From QHXW01 sp963768075 (GTDB lineage Bacteria > Acidobacteriota > Terriglobia > Bryobacterales > Bryobacteraceae), in NCBI GenBank assembly GCA_963768075.1, contig CAVYHD010000002.1, positions 310,001-374,000 on the forward strand: a DNA stretch of 64,000 bases. The letters run 5' to 3'. Position numbers and translations under genes: made by a program. Shown piece by piece: positions 18,672-27,468 of the stretch. Below the pieces are notes generated by a model, which was not told where the DNA came from, did no database searches, and saw only the letters and a program-made list of their open reading frames with translations. Position 1 is the first letter of the stretch. Each line of letters begins with the position of its first letter.

Positions 18672-20039
18672 TTAAGGAATGGCAGGCGCTTCACTTCCTG
18701 CCTTCGAACTGGCGCCCAACACAGGCGGCGCGGCCTGCGTAGCTTCCGGTCCCCACCGGAGATTGGTGTACAACGTATATGCAACGGCGCGGTTTCCTTC
18801 AGGGGTTAGGTGCATCTCAAACGGATTGTAGAATCTCCGGCCCGCTCTTCGTTCCATCAGAGGCTTCTTCAAATCCACCACCTCAATGCCCAGTTCAGAA
18901 CCCGTCTTGACGATTTCATCGGTCACTTGGTTCTCGAAGGCCTGCAAATTCTGCACAGTCAAACGGTCGTCATACCGTGCGACCTTGTCGAGCACATCCT
19001 GGAAGTCAGACGGTTCTACCATGAGCTTGGTGGGAATCAATACGTAGGTGAGCCGGATATTATTCCTTGCACAGAGGTCCTTGAATTTGATCATGACCTC
19101 ACGATTCAGCCTCAATGCAGTCGGTAGCGTCTTCGGGAAGTGCTGGAACCAAAGTCGCTGCAACAGAGACTGCGTCATGAAACCCACGCTCATGTCGCCC
19201 AACCGCTTGACCTCGATCATATACTTGGCCGTGTCCAGCGGGCCATGCCCGTAAGGGGCTAAGTCGTGCAGCAGCATTCCGGCCCGCACAAGCTGGTACC
19301 GAAGCGTCGGCCCAAGTGATCTTTGGACGGCCGCGTATAAGCGGCTCGACAGCCATGCGCTAGGAGGCCGCGCCGGGTCGTCTGACAGTACAAACTCCGG
19401 GGCATGATGCACCCCCGTCCCATCCGGCTTCAAGGTCAGATAAGGGCGATCGTCCCGGCGGATTAGATCCATTAGATCGTTCCCGACGTAAAAACCGACG
19501 ATCAGGTGGTCTGGCTTCAACGGAATGATTTGGTGCTCGGTCTTAACATAGTATTGGTACGGAGAGTATTTGCCGACCCCGGCATTGATGACCTCATACT
19601 TGCCATAACGGCCCGAGGCATTCAACATACCTTCGAGTACATTCGGATAGCTCTCAAAATTTGCGCATTCTCCGGCCGTCTGCGAATCACCGACCACTAC
19701 TACGCGCGTGGTGCCGGGCGATTTCTGAAGCTGCGTGTCTTCGTCTTCGTGAAATCCCAGGTTGTTCCGCCGCATGGTCAGCATGCCGCCATACTCCGGG
19801 AAATTGAAGGTGGAGGTCGTGTTTGGCGTCGTGTCCCAACCCACCACGGGATCCCCGTACGCCGGTCGCAAAGGTTGCACGCCGAGCACCCGCATGCCTA
19901 TCTCGCCGCATAACAGTGCCACCACCACGCTTATCGCAAGCGTCATCAGCCGAAAAAACAGCAGCCGGGAATTACGCACGTCTTTCCGGTCGCCTTCTTT
20001 CCCGGGCTCTTGGCCCATGACTTTCTCCGGCTCAATCAT
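18672..20039 (-). CDS. SGNH/GDSL-type hydrolase or acyl-modifying protein
   Basis: 455 residues. One N-terminal membrane segment (FFRLMTLAISVVVALLCGEIG) is followed by an extracytoplasmic SGNH domain: VVVVGDSQTAGE (block I Ser), NAGVGKYSPYQY (block II Gly), FYVGNDLMDL (block III Asn) and a late FEMHLTPEGNRAVA (block V His). The residue two before that His is Glu, where Asp is usual. Proteins of this kind add or remove O-acetyl groups on exported glycans. It lies in the carbamoyltransferase-SxtJ-DUF5989 gene string, consistent with glycan decoration. Confidence 0.82.
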   Translation of the reverse strand: MIEPEKVMGQEPGKEGDRKDVRNSRLLFFRLMTLAISVVVALLCGEIGMRVLGVQPLRPAYGDPVVGWDTTPNTTSTFNFPEYGGMLTMRRNNLGFHEDEDTQLQKSPGTTRVVVVGDSQTAGECANFESYPNVLEGMLNASGRYGKYEVINAGVGKYSPYQYYVKTEHQIIPLKPDHLIVGFYVGNDLMDLIRRDDRPYLTLKPDGTGVHHAPEFVLSDDPARPPSAWLSSRLYAAVQRSLGPTLRYQLVRAGMLLHDLAPYGHGPLDTAKYMIEVKRLGDMSVGFMTQSLLQRLWFQHFPKTLPTALRLNREVMIKFKDLCARNNIRLTYVLIPTKLMVEPSDFQDVLDKVARYDDRLTVQNLQAFENQVTDEIVKTGSELGIEVVDLKKPLMERRAGRRFYNPFEMHLTPEGNRAVAYTLYTNLRWGPEATQAAPPVLGASSKAGSEAPAIP

Positions 20040-20099
20040 CGATCGCAGGACCTATCCGGCCCTCCGCTATGTACCATCTCATTCACTGGCCTTCCGCGG

Positions 20100-20258
20100 T
20101 TAGAAGATCGTATAAATAAATGGCGCCAGGACTGAACCTCCCGCGAATACCAGCAAAGTGCCGAACATTAACAGCACCATAACAATGGGAAGGAGCCACC
20201 ATTTCTTATTCTGACGCATGAACATCCAGAATTCACCAACGATCGCCATTTTGCTCAT
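20100..20258 (-). CDS. DUF5989 small membrane protein
   Basis: 52 residues from the ATG at 20258, preceded by AAGGAAG with 6-base spacing; a longer frame to 20300 has no ribosome site. The sequence is one transmembrane hairpin region: EFWMFMRQNKKWWLLPIV, then VMVLLMFGTLLVFAGGS and the conserved ending APFIYTIF, which identifies the DUF5989 family. These tiny proteins are found beside carbamoyltransferase and SxtJ-like genes, as here. No function is established; a scaffold or partner for the SxtJ-like protein is only an inference. Confidence 0.85.
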   Translation of the reverse strand: MSKMAIVGEFWMFMRQNKKWWLLPIVMVLLMFGTLLVFAGGSVLAPFIYTIF

Positions 20259-20283
20259 TCGATTGCTTCCTTTGTCACTTGCT

Positions 20284-20682
20284 CTAGAATGACCGCTCAA
20301 AACTCTCCCGAGCCTGCCGTGTTGTTTTCCTAGGAATCCAGTAAGTGCTCTCGCGCGACCGCCGGCGCACCAGCGGATCCCTTCGCATCATTCGGCTCAC
20401 AATTCCAAATGGAGTAATTGCCAGGTAATACACCAACGAGAGAATGATCCGGCTGTTCACGAAGCCCAGCGCTGCAGCGAGGTGCATCCAAGCCCGGTGA
20501 AAATACAGTGACCCTCTACGGGAAAGTAAGGCTAGGAGAAGCAGTATGACTCCTGACCCGCCCAGTATTTCCGTCGTAAACACACGGCCACGGTAAAAGT
20601 TCCAGCCCCCGAGCGCTATCAGGACGGCGCCGACCAGAAGCGCCGTCTTTCGCGGCTGAACCCTTTCGTCATGATTAGTCAA
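20284..20682 (-). CDS. SxtJ-family membrane protein
   Basis: About 132 residues. I favour the TTG at 20682 because AAGGAG (20690-20695) lies 7 bases before it and it overlaps the carbamoyltransferase stop; an ATG at 20706 and a TTG at 20718 in the same frame are less well placed. Two hydrophobic segments (ALLVGAVLIALGGWNFY and ILGGSGVILLLLALLS) are followed by FHRAWMHLAAALGFVNSRIILSL and a basic C-terminus, matching SxtJ-family proteins named from the saxitoxin cluster. Function is unknown; it is coupled to the carbamoyltransferase and DUF5989 genes. Confidence 0.8.
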   Translation of the reverse strand: MTNHDERVQPRKTALLVGAVLIALGGWNFYRGRVFTTEILGGSGVILLLLALLSRRGSLYFHRAWMHLAAALGFVNSRIILSLVYYLAITPFGIVSRMMRRDPLVRRRSRESTYWIPRKTTRQARESFERSF

Positions 20683-22504
20683 GTTGGAACTCCTTCTCCC
20701 AGGCATGGTCGTCGACAAACTCTTCCTGGTCGGTCTTATACAGCACGAAGTCGTCCATCACCAGATAGTCGATTTCAGTTCTCATGAAACAGGTATATGC
20801 GTCCTCGGGCGTGCATACAATCGGTTCACCCCGAACATTGAATGAAGTATTCACCAGCACCGGACACCCAGTGAGCTCGTCAAATGCTGCCAGCAACTCG
20901 TAATAGAGCGGGTTAGTCTCACGAGACACTGTTTGAACCCGAGCGGAGTAATCGATGTGGGTCACGGCCGGGATGATCGAACGAGGCACATTCAGTTTGT
21001 CAATCCCGAAGAGCCGCTGTTCTTCTTCCGTCATGGGAATTCGGAGCGGCGAACGGACTGGCGCGACCAGAAGCATGTATGGAGAGTCGCAGTTCAGTTC
21101 GAAGTAGTCGGACACACGCTCCCGCAGTATGGAAGGCGCGAACGGACGGAAACTCTCGCGGAATTTGATCTTCAGGTTCATCATCGACTGCATACGACGC
21201 GAACGTGGGTCACCCAGAATACTGCGGTTCCCCAGTGCCCGGGGACCGAATTCCATCCGCCCCTGGAACCAGCCCACAACTTTCTCCTCGGCTAGCCAGC
21301 GCGCTGCCTCGTGGACCAGCGTTCCTCGGTCCACGCGGCGGTACACCGCACTTTTGCTCTCCAAAAACTTCTGGATTTCCGGCCCCGCATAGGCCGGCCC
21401 AAGATATCCGCCTTTCATGGCATCCGCGCGGCCGCGGAAATCTCTTCTTGGCTCGCGTGAATTTCCCAGATATTGGTACCACACGGAAAGTGCCGCGCCT
21501 AAAGCTCCTCCCGCATCTCCCGCCGCGGGTTGGATCCAAACGTTCTCAAATGGCCCTTCCCGCAGAACACGGCCGTTCCCCACACAATTCAGGGCAACCC
21601 CGCCGGCTAGGCAGAGATTCTTCTCTCCGGTCCGCGCATGAACGTGCTTTGCCATTCGCAACATGCACATTTCTGTGACCTCTTGGACGGAGCGTGCCAG
21701 ATCCATTTCCCGTTGCGTAAGCTTTGTCTCGGGTTTGCGCGGAGGTCCGTCAAACAAGCTGTCGAAGGCTCCATTGGTCATCGTCAGGCCCGCGCAGTAG
21801 TTGAAATACTCCATGTTCAGGCGCAGCGACCCATCCTCGGCGATGTTTACCAGTTCATCGAGGATCTTCTGCACGTACTTGGGCTCGCCATATGGCGCCA
21901 GCCCCATAACTTTGTATTCGCCCGAATTTACTTTGAAGCCTGTGTAATATGTGAAAGCGGAATAGAGTAACCCCAAGGAATGTGGAAATTGGGTTTCCTC
22001 AAGTAAGTGAATCTCGTTGCCCCTTCCATAACCCAGGCTACTCGTAGCCCACTCTCCCACCCCATCTATGGTCAGGATGGCTGCCGATTCGTACGGCGAC
22101 GGGAAAAATGCACTCGCCGCGTGCGATTCGTGATGCTCCGTGAACAATATCTTGCCTTCATAGTCCAGGGCCTTTGACATGTGCTCTCGCGTCCACAGCT
22201 TTTCTTTCAGCCAGAGCGGCATGGCCATTAGGAAGGATCGGATTCCACTAGGAGCGTAATCAATATACGTTTCGAGTAACCGTTCGAACTTCTGCATCGG
22301 CTTGTCGTAGAAGACGACATAGTCAATCTTGGAGGAAGGAATTCCTGCTTCTCGGAGACAGAAGTCTACCGCAGCCGCGGGGAAGCGATGATCGCCTTTC
22401 TTACGGGTGAACCGCTCTTCTTGCGCGGCAGCCAGAATATCGCCATCCCCGACTAGGCAGGCTGCTGAGTCATGATAGTAGGCGGAAATTCCGAGAATGT
22501 GCAC
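20675..22504 (-). CDS. NodU/CmcH-family carbamoyltransferase
   Basis: 609 residues, normal for the family. The N-terminal Kae1-like domain starts MHILGISAYYHDSAACL and contains the iron-binding HHESHAASAFF motif; a C-terminal YrdC-like domain has VVGWFQGRMEFGPRALGNRS. It transfers a carbamoyl group from carbamoyl phosphate (through carbamoyl-AMP) to a hydroxyl, here most likely of a sugar in the exopolysaccharide. The stop overlaps the downstream SxtJ-like start, and DUF5989 follows, so the three form a coupled module. It follows the small HTH gene by 9 bases. Confidence 0.92.
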   Translation of the reverse strand: MHILGISAYYHDSAACLVGDGDILAAAQEERFTRKKGDHRFPAAAVDFCLREAGIPSSKIDYVVFYDKPMQKFERLLETYIDYAPSGIRSFLMAMPLWLKEKLWTREHMSKALDYEGKILFTEHHESHAASAFFPSPYESAAILTIDGVGEWATSSLGYGRGNEIHLLEETQFPHSLGLLYSAFTYYTGFKVNSGEYKVMGLAPYGEPKYVQKILDELVNIAEDGSLRLNMEYFNYCAGLTMTNGAFDSLFDGPPRKPETKLTQREMDLARSVQEVTEMCMLRMAKHVHARTGEKNLCLAGGVALNCVGNGRVLREGPFENVWIQPAAGDAGGALGAALSVWYQYLGNSREPRRDFRGRADAMKGGYLGPAYAGPEIQKFLESKSAVYRRVDRGTLVHEAARWLAEEKVVGWFQGRMEFGPRALGNRSILGDPRSRRMQSMMNLKIKFRESFRPFAPSILRERVSDYFELNCDSPYMLLVAPVRSPLRIPMTEEEQRLFGIDKLNVPRSIIPAVTHIDYSARVQTVSRETNPLYYELLAAFDELTGCPVLVNTSFNVRGEPIVCTPEDAYTCFMRTEIDYLVMDDFVLYKTDQEEFVDDHAWEKEFQLD

Positions 22505-22513
22505 GTTGAAGTC

Positions 22514-22795
22514 CTAGTATTGCGGTTTTGCCGACAAGGTAGCATCGGCAGGTTGCGAGTCGGCCCCTTCAACAGCCGTACCTGTCTCCGAATCGGCCAT
22601 CGGTTCGGTACGTTCGAATAGCCACTGGTCGTCGCTCTTCAGCAGCAACGCAATCTTCTTGCGTATCGGCTCCGTGGGCTCGCGGAATCCGTTGATGATT
22701 TTGCTCAACACCGTGGCATCCATTCCAAGCATCTGGGCAAGCCGGTTCTGCCGGATGCCCGTTCGAAACAATTGCAGTTTTAGATTTGGATACAT
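22514..22795 (-). CDS. Small XRE-like helix-turn-helix protein
   Basis: 93 residues. Residues 14-48 (RQNRLAQMLGMDATVLSKI, then INGFREPTEPIRKKIA) form a Cro/XRE helix-turn-helix with the recognition helix around TVLSKI. The last 35 residues are low-complexity and acidic, without a known domain. It lies 27 bases after the antiterminator gene and 9 bases before the carbamoyltransferase gene, so it is likely part of the same transcript and may tune expression of the locus. Its DNA target is unknown. Confidence 0.75.
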   Translation of the reverse strand: MYPNLKLQLFRTGIRQNRLAQMLGMDATVLSKIINGFREPTEPIRKKIALLLKSDDQWLFERTEPMADSETGTAVEGADSQPADATLSAKPQY

Positions 22796-22822
22796 GTTTC
22801 TCCGGACAGCACGCTGAAAATT

Positions 22823-23422
22823 CTAACAGTTATCATGGCGGGAAATAGCAGTGCGAATGACCTCCACGTCATGCACCCCAATTTCGGTCGAAACACTGCG
22901 AGCCAACAGATGAATGGAAAGCACAAGACTGGTAGCGTTCTTTACTCGGATAAAGGTCCCCTCGATTCCCGCCAGAGGGCCGCGTTTGACCCGCACCCAC
23001 GCTCCCTCCCGGAGCGTTGGGAGAACCGAGAATGCGACCTGGGACTCCATCAGTTGCCGGATCGCGTGGATTTCGACATCGGGAATCGGTTCAATATCGG
23101 CGCCATGGCCGAGAATCCGAACCGCACCTGGAGAACGCAGGATCTTCAGCCGGTGTTCCTCACAATCGATGATGCGTGCGAATACATACCCTGGAAAGAT
23201 GGGGACCTCCATCGTTTTCCGGCGGTCTTTCCACACACGAACTTCACGGACTGTCGGCAGGAAGGGATCTATCTGCTTGGTGGCTAACTCCTCGGCTACC
23301 TTCCTTTCGAAGTTAGACCGCGTGTGAATCGCATACCAATGGCGAGTCCCCTCCCAGGTTGCCGGGTAGAAATCCGCCGGCAATCGCGGCACTCGAAGAT
23401 CTGGCAAATAGGATTCAGGCAC
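22823..23422 (-). CDS. NusG-like (UpxY/RfaH-type) transcription antiterminator
   Basis: 199 residues. An NGN domain covers about residues 27-125 (HWYAIHTRSNFERKVAEEL, EVPIFPGYVFARI, LRSPGAVRILG), and a KOW motif follows in LREGAWVRVKRGPLAGIEG. This is a specialised NusG paralogue of the kind that travels with polymerase along long polysaccharide operons and prevents early termination. Its position near the head of the same-strand gene string (20675 to 12511) fits that job. Between it and the upstream kinase gene is an 82-base gap holding an eight-T run on the minus strand (AGCTTTTTTTTAG), which might be a terminator or pause it acts on. Confidence 0.88.
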   Translation of the reverse strand: MPESYLPDLRVPRLPADFYPATWEGTRHWYAIHTRSNFERKVAEELATKQIDPFLPTVREVRVWKDRRKTMEVPIFPGYVFARIIDCEEHRLKILRSPGAVRILGHGADIEPIPDVEIHAIRQLMESQVAFSVLPTLREGAWVRVKRGPLAGIEGTFIRVKNATSLVLSIHLLARSVSTEIGVHDVEVIRTAISRHDNC

Positions 23423-23504
23423 AGCTTCGCCCCTTCACTTACATTTCCACAAATGACTAAAAAAAAGCTCTTTCGGTTTGCTGCTGCTCCGCAAGTGTCG
23501 CTTC

Positions 23505-24410
23505 CTACGCACTCGTCGTAGCGTAATCGTAATAGTAATTATCCCCATGCGGCTTCCATAGGAACGAATTCGGAATGCAATTAACCACCACGCCCAATAG
23601 CTTTTCGCGGGGTATGTTCTCAACGGCCTTGATGCTCACCGGACGGCTGGTATGATCCGGACGAACCACCAGCAGCACCGCGTCCGCCACCAGCTGAATC
23701 AATTCGTAGTCGGCGGCCGCGGCAGCCGGCACCGTGTCCACGATCACAAAATCATATGAGTTGCGTAGTATCTGAGCGGTGGCCCGCCACTGCGGCGAGT
23801 CCAGCAGTTCCGAAGGATTTACGGTCGGCGCGCCGGATGGCAATACGTGCAGGTTGGGAAGTTGCTGAACTTCGATAATCGCGTCCTTCAATTCACACGT
23901 GCCCGCTAGAACTTCCCCCAAGCCCGGAGTCTTGGCAAGACCCAGCACCGAAGCGACGCTCGATCGCCGGAAGTCGGCGTCCACCAGCAAAACCTTCAGG
24001 TCGGCTTTGAGGGCCAGCACCCCGGCCACATTGATGGCGGTTACCGTCTTCCCATCACCCGACCCGGGACTCGAGACAACCACCAGGCGAGGACGCCTCG
24101 GATCGTGAACAATTTTGGTGCGGATCACGCGGTACTGGTTCGCCGCTCGCGAAGGTCCGCGGTCAAACGGGAATATGGGCGCCGCTGCGGAAACACGGAT
24201 CGCGCTCAAGCGTCCCGCCTGCGATCCCGTTGTTGCCTCGAAAACTGGCGAAACCGAGTTCTCGGCCGCCGCTCGAGCATCGGTCGTATCCTTGGCTTGC
24301 TCGGGTTCCGGGGTCTTGGCCACCTGATCTTCGTCGGCGAAGATCAAGGGCAAGTCCACATCGGGAAGCTGCCCCTCCGCCTTTTTCATTAATTCAAACA
24401 GTTTGCTCAT
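23505..24410 (-). CDS. CpsD/CapB-type tyrosine autokinase
   Basis: 301 residues. A variable first 100 residues lead to a P-loop kinase: Walker A SSPGSGDGKTVTAINVAG, Walker A' VLLVDADFRRSS, and Walker B SYDFVIVDTVPAA. The C-terminus holds a tyrosine cluster (NYYYDYATTSA), the autophosphorylated tail of bacterial BY-kinases. The membrane-chain-length partner is the GumC-like protein two genes upstream. Together they would control polymer length and export. The start overlaps the ATPase stop by 17 bases, so translation is coupled. Confidence 0.9.
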   Translation of the reverse strand: MSKLFELMKKAEGQLPDVDLPLIFADEDQVAKTPEPEQAKDTTDARAAAENSVSPVFEATTGSQAGRLSAIRVSAAAPIFPFDRGPSRAANQYRVIRTKIVHDPRRPRLVVVSSPGSGDGKTVTAINVAGVLALKADLKVLLVDADFRRSSVASVLGLAKTPGLGEVLAGTCELKDAIIEVQQLPNLHVLPSGAPTVNPSELLDSPQWRATAQILRNSYDFVIVDTVPAAAAADYELIQLVADAVLLVVRPDHTSRPVSIKAVENIPREKLLGVVVNCIPNSFLWKPHGDNYYYDYATTSA

Positions 24411-25428
24411 CTTCTACTGTCCTCCGGCGTAGTCCCAGCTTTGCCCACAAGCCTGTGTTTCGTCTCTCAGTGGCGGGGCTATATCGCTCCAGCATCGGAA
24501 TGGGATTTGGAGCCGGTGCGGCAGCCACAGCCCGCTGGCCTACGGCCTGGCTCAGAACTTTGGCGGGGCCTCCAATCCGCACGGAACCGCCGTTTCCGTT
24601 ACTCCCGGACTTGACGTGATTACCGGCGAGGTCTAAGTCGTTCACCACTTCAGCCACCTGTTGAGCATCGACGGAATGGAGGCCCTGTCCATAGGCTAAA
24701 GCCAGCGCGTTGTCGCAGATGGCGTTCACCAATCGCGGAATCCCGTTTGAGCGCTGAGCGATCAATCGGATGGCTTCCGGCGCGAACGGGTGTTCCTGGC
24801 CTCCGGCTTTCGACCAGCGATAGCGAATGTATTCGTCCACTTGCTGGTCGGCGAGCGGATGGATGGCCACGCGAACCGCCACCCGCTGCTTTAACTGGCG
24901 CAAGTCTTGGCGATTGAGAGTGTCTCGCAACTCATCCTGTCCCGCCAGTACGATCTGCAGCAGCTTCCCGTCCGGCGTTTCGATATTAGTCAGTAGCCGG
25001 ATTTCCTCGAGGACTTCCGCGGACAGTTTATGAGCTTCATCCACCACTAGCACCGCAGCCTTATTTTGCTGACGGGATTTGACCAGAAATTGCTGTAACA
25101 TCACCAGGCGCTGCGCCTTGCTGTCGGGTATGTCGGTAAACCCGAAGTCCAGCAGGGCTAACTCGAGAAACTCTCCCGGTGTGAGGGTGGAGTTCAAAAT
25201 CACACTGAATTGGGCGCGGGTGGCCGGGATGGACTCCAGCAACCGCATCAGAATGGTTGTCTTGCCCGTTCCTGCGTCCCCTGTGAGGACTACGAAACCC
25301 CTGCGGCTGAGTATGGCGTAGCTGAGCCCCGCCAGCGCTTCCCGATGCGCGCTGGTTAGGAACAGGACGCTCGGGTCGGGCGTCATCGGGAACGGGTCTT
25401 TCTTCAGCCCAAAGTACTGTCGATACAT
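24394..25428 (-). CDS. ExeA/GspA-like AAA ATPase of the XrtA locus
   Basis: 344 residues. The N-terminus MYRQYFGLKKDPFPMTPDP is the usual opening of XrtA-associated ATPases. Walker A is LTGDAGTGKTT (about residues 50-60) and Walker B AAVLVVDEAHKLS; a sensor-like LAGQDELRDTL and GIPRLVNAICDNAL follow. The last 70 residues are low complexity. Such ATPases are constant partners of exosortase polysaccharide loci, with an unproven role in assembly or in opening peptidoglycan. Start is 4 bases after the GumC stop. Confidence 0.9.
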   Translation of the reverse strand: MYRQYFGLKKDPFPMTPDPSVLFLTSAHREALAGLSYAILSRRGFVVLTGDAGTGKTTILMRLLESIPATRAQFSVILNSTLTPGEFLELALLDFGFTDIPDSKAQRLVMLQQFLVKSRQQNKAAVLVVDEAHKLSAEVLEEIRLLTNIETPDGKLLQIVLAGQDELRDTLNRQDLRQLKQRVAVRVAIHPLADQQVDEYIRYRWSKAGGQEHPFAPEAIRLIAQRSNGIPRLVNAICDNALALAYGQGLHSVDAQQVAEVVNDLDLAGNHVKSGSNGNGGSVRIGGPAKVLSQAVGQRAVAAAPAPNPIPMLERYSPATERRNTGLWAKLGLRRRTVEDEQTV

Positions 25429-25432
25429 TTGA

Positions 25433-27100
25433 CTAAAACCGTATCCAGGTAAAGTGCACGCTCACCAGAATCAGTACGACGATGGAAACCACGGCGGACG
25501 AGAGAATTGCCCAAACCAGCTTCTGCCTGCGCCCGAGCGTGCCGGAAGAGGATTCAGAATCCGGAATTTGAATGTAGGGAATATAGGCTAGCGCAACCAC
25601 GGGACCCGGTAACTCCCATTCGCCCAATAGGGTGTTGTTTTTCAGCTCTTTGCCGAACGCAACCGCGACGCCGAATATCAGCCCAAAAGCGCAGCCCACC
25701 GCTTCCCAGAGCGGCCGATTTGGCTTCGAGGGCTTCTCCGGAACCCGCGGAGGATCGATGACCACGAATTTCTCGGCCTTTTGCAGATACTCCATATCGG
25801 CGGACATTGACGCTGAAATTTTCTTGTCAAGCAATGATTTGTAGTTATCCTTCGAGGTTTCGTAGTCGCGTGTCAGGCCCGCCATCTCCTGCTCGCGCAT
25901 AGGCACGTTGTCCAGATGATGCTGGTACTCGGTGATCTGCTGCCGGATACGCTGTTGTTCCTCGGATCGCGCCTCGAGTTCCTGATTAGTGCGTTTCAGT
26001 TGAGCCCGAATGTCCAGGACCCGTTCCCGGGCTTGCGTGAGTTGTTTTACTGCCTCGGGGGATGGTACCCAGTTTGCCGCCGCCACACGCTTGGATTCCT
26101 GTGCCACAGGGCTTGGGCCGTCACTGACCTCTGTCTTCTCGATTTCCTTAACCCGGGCGATCTCCTGCCGCAGTCGCTTGATATCCGGATAATCTTCGCC
26201 GTAGTGAGTCTGAAGCAGTTCGAGCTGCGCCTGAAGCACCGCCGATTTCTTGGGAGCCACCTGTCCGGCCGAAGAACCATTCTCGGGGTTGCCCGTCTCG
26301 GGAGGTCGCAGCGCTCCCGCCAGAGCCGTCTCACCGGCCTCGGCTGACGAAAGCGTGCTTTCGAGCAGTATCTTGTTCTGTTGCGCGCGGTTGGTGGCTT
26401 CCTGCACACCTTGTAACTGAGTGTCCAGCCTGGAGAGTGTCCCGCTCAGAATGGACTGTTGCTCCGGCAATTCGCCGTTGTGCAGTTCCTTGAACTTGCT
26501 GACCTGGGCTTCCAGGCCGTCCAGTGCCTTCTTGGCCTCCGTGAGCTGGTCCTCGATGAACTTGAAAGTCCCCTGTGCTTGATTATTTCGGGTCTTCAAA
26601 TTCTCGTCTACGAACAGGTTTGCGAGCCGAGTGGCCACTGCGGCTACCACGTTTGGATCCGAACCCTGGTAGCCTACCCGGAACGCGCCCGGGCGGTTTC
26701 CCGTCCACCCGCGCTCCAGCTTGATGAAAATGTCAGCCCGCATCATTTCGACCACCTCTTCCTGAAGGTGATTCTTCCGTTCAGTGCGGTAGAGGCCAAC
26801 ATCATTGATGATCTTCAACAGAACGTCACTACTGAGCAGCTGCTGACTAATGGTCGCCAGTCGATCCTGTACGTCCGTGCTCACCGTGGACGACACGTAC
26901 TTCTCCGGAATCTTCTGCGACTCCACCAGGACGGTCGCTTCGGTGTAATAAACCGGCGGAAGCTTCGAAACGACGTAAATAGCGATGCCGCCTACCAGGG
27001 CAGCGCACCCCACCAAATAGAGCTTTTGCTTCCACAGCGTACGCAAGATCGAAGGGAGTGACAACCAGGGTTGGGGCGCAGAGGATTTATCAGTACTCAT
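25433..27100 (-). CDS. GumC/Wzz-like polysaccharide chain-length protein
   Basis: 555 residues. A first transmembrane segment near residues 30-48 (LVGCAALVGGIAIYVVS) precedes a Wzz domain (VSTDVQDRLATISQQLLSS). A long periplasmic coiled coil follows (QLTEAKKALDGLEAQVSKF and similar heptads from about 170 to 420). The proline-rich RVPEKPSKPNRPLWEA leads to a second membrane segment, and a third lies at the extreme C-terminus. It lacks a kinase domain, which is supplied by the separate gene at 23505. Its promoter appears to be the sigma-54-type sequence at 27167-27182. Confidence 0.9.
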   Translation of the reverse strand: MSTDKSSAPQPWLSLPSILRTLWKQKLYLVGCAALVGGIAIYVVSKLPPVYYTEATVLVESQKIPEKYVSSTVSTDVQDRLATISQQLLSSDVLLKIINDVGLYRTERKNHLQEEVVEMMRADIFIKLERGWTGNRPGAFRVGYQGSDPNVVAAVATRLANLFVDENLKTRNNQAQGTFKFIEDQLTEAKKALDGLEAQVSKFKELHNGELPEQQSILSGTLSRLDTQLQGVQEATNRAQQNKILLESTLSSAEAGETALAGALRPPETGNPENGSSAGQVAPKKSAVLQAQLELLQTHYGEDYPDIKRLRQEIARVKEIEKTEVSDGPSPVAQESKRVAAANWVPSPEAVKQLTQARERVLDIRAQLKRTNQELEARSEEQQRIRQQITEYQHHLDNVPMREQEMAGLTRDYETSKDNYKSLLDKKISASMSADMEYLQKAEKFVVIDPPRVPEKPSKPNRPLWEAVGCAFGLIFGVAVAFGKELKNNTLLGEWELPGPVVALAYIPYIQIPDSESSSGTLGRRQKLVWAILSSAVVSIVVLILVSVHFTWIRF

Positions 27101-27166
27101 AGTTTCACAGTTGGGCGATCGAGTTAAGAGCTGCCGTCCACTCAGTCAACATCTTGTTGCTGTTTT

Positions 27167-27182
27167 TGCAAGCTGGTGGCCA
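27167..27182 (-). promoter_or_regulatory. Sigma-54-type -24/-12 promoter upstream of gumC-like gene
   Basis: Minus strand reads TGGCCACCAGCTTGCA: TGG, 8 bases, TTGC, A, so the GG and GC dinucleotides are 10 bases apart as sigma-54 requires. The predicted start of transcription is near 27155, giving a leader of about 55 bases before the ATG at 27100. It is the closest match to the consensus TGGCAC-N5-TTGC in this window. Confidence 0.6.
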
Positions 27183-27401
27183 GACGATTAAACCTTTAGT
27201 TTCTATAAAAAAACGCGCACTGGATCCCAAGCGGTGGCCCGAATCTGGGAAATAGTCCCAAACCTTGGCACTGGCCGTATGTCCAGCCCGTTACGGAAGG
27301 ACTACAAGACAAAAAAGAGGCTATGGCCGCTCAGCCAGAGGCTTCTGTGCGAGAAGGGCCTGCTTTTGATGCGTCAGCATCTACCGGTGCCCCATAAAGA
27401 A
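27183..27401. other. Intergenic stretch between PEP-CTERM terminator and gumC promoter
   Basis: Part of a 368-base gap between the gumC-like start (27100) and the PEP-CTERM gene end (27469). Apart from the promoter at 27167-27182 and the terminator at 27402-27434, I see no gene, tRNA or clear regulator site; upstream activator boxes would be expected here if the promoter is sigma-54 dependent. Confidence 0.45.
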
Positions 27402-27434
27402 AATGGCCTCCCCGGCAAAACCGGGGAGGCCATT
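27402..27434 (-). terminator. Rho-independent terminator of the PEP-CTERM gene
   Basis: A perfect 14-bp inverted repeat (AATGGCCTCCCCGG / CCGGGGAGGCCATT) with a 5-base loop lies 34 bases after the stop at 27469. On the minus strand the stem is followed by TTCTTTATG, T-rich enough for intrinsic termination. It separates the PEP-CTERM transcript from gumC. Confidence 0.85.
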
Positions 27435-27468
27435 CCGCTTTCGTAAACACCTAAGACGAAGGTCAGAA

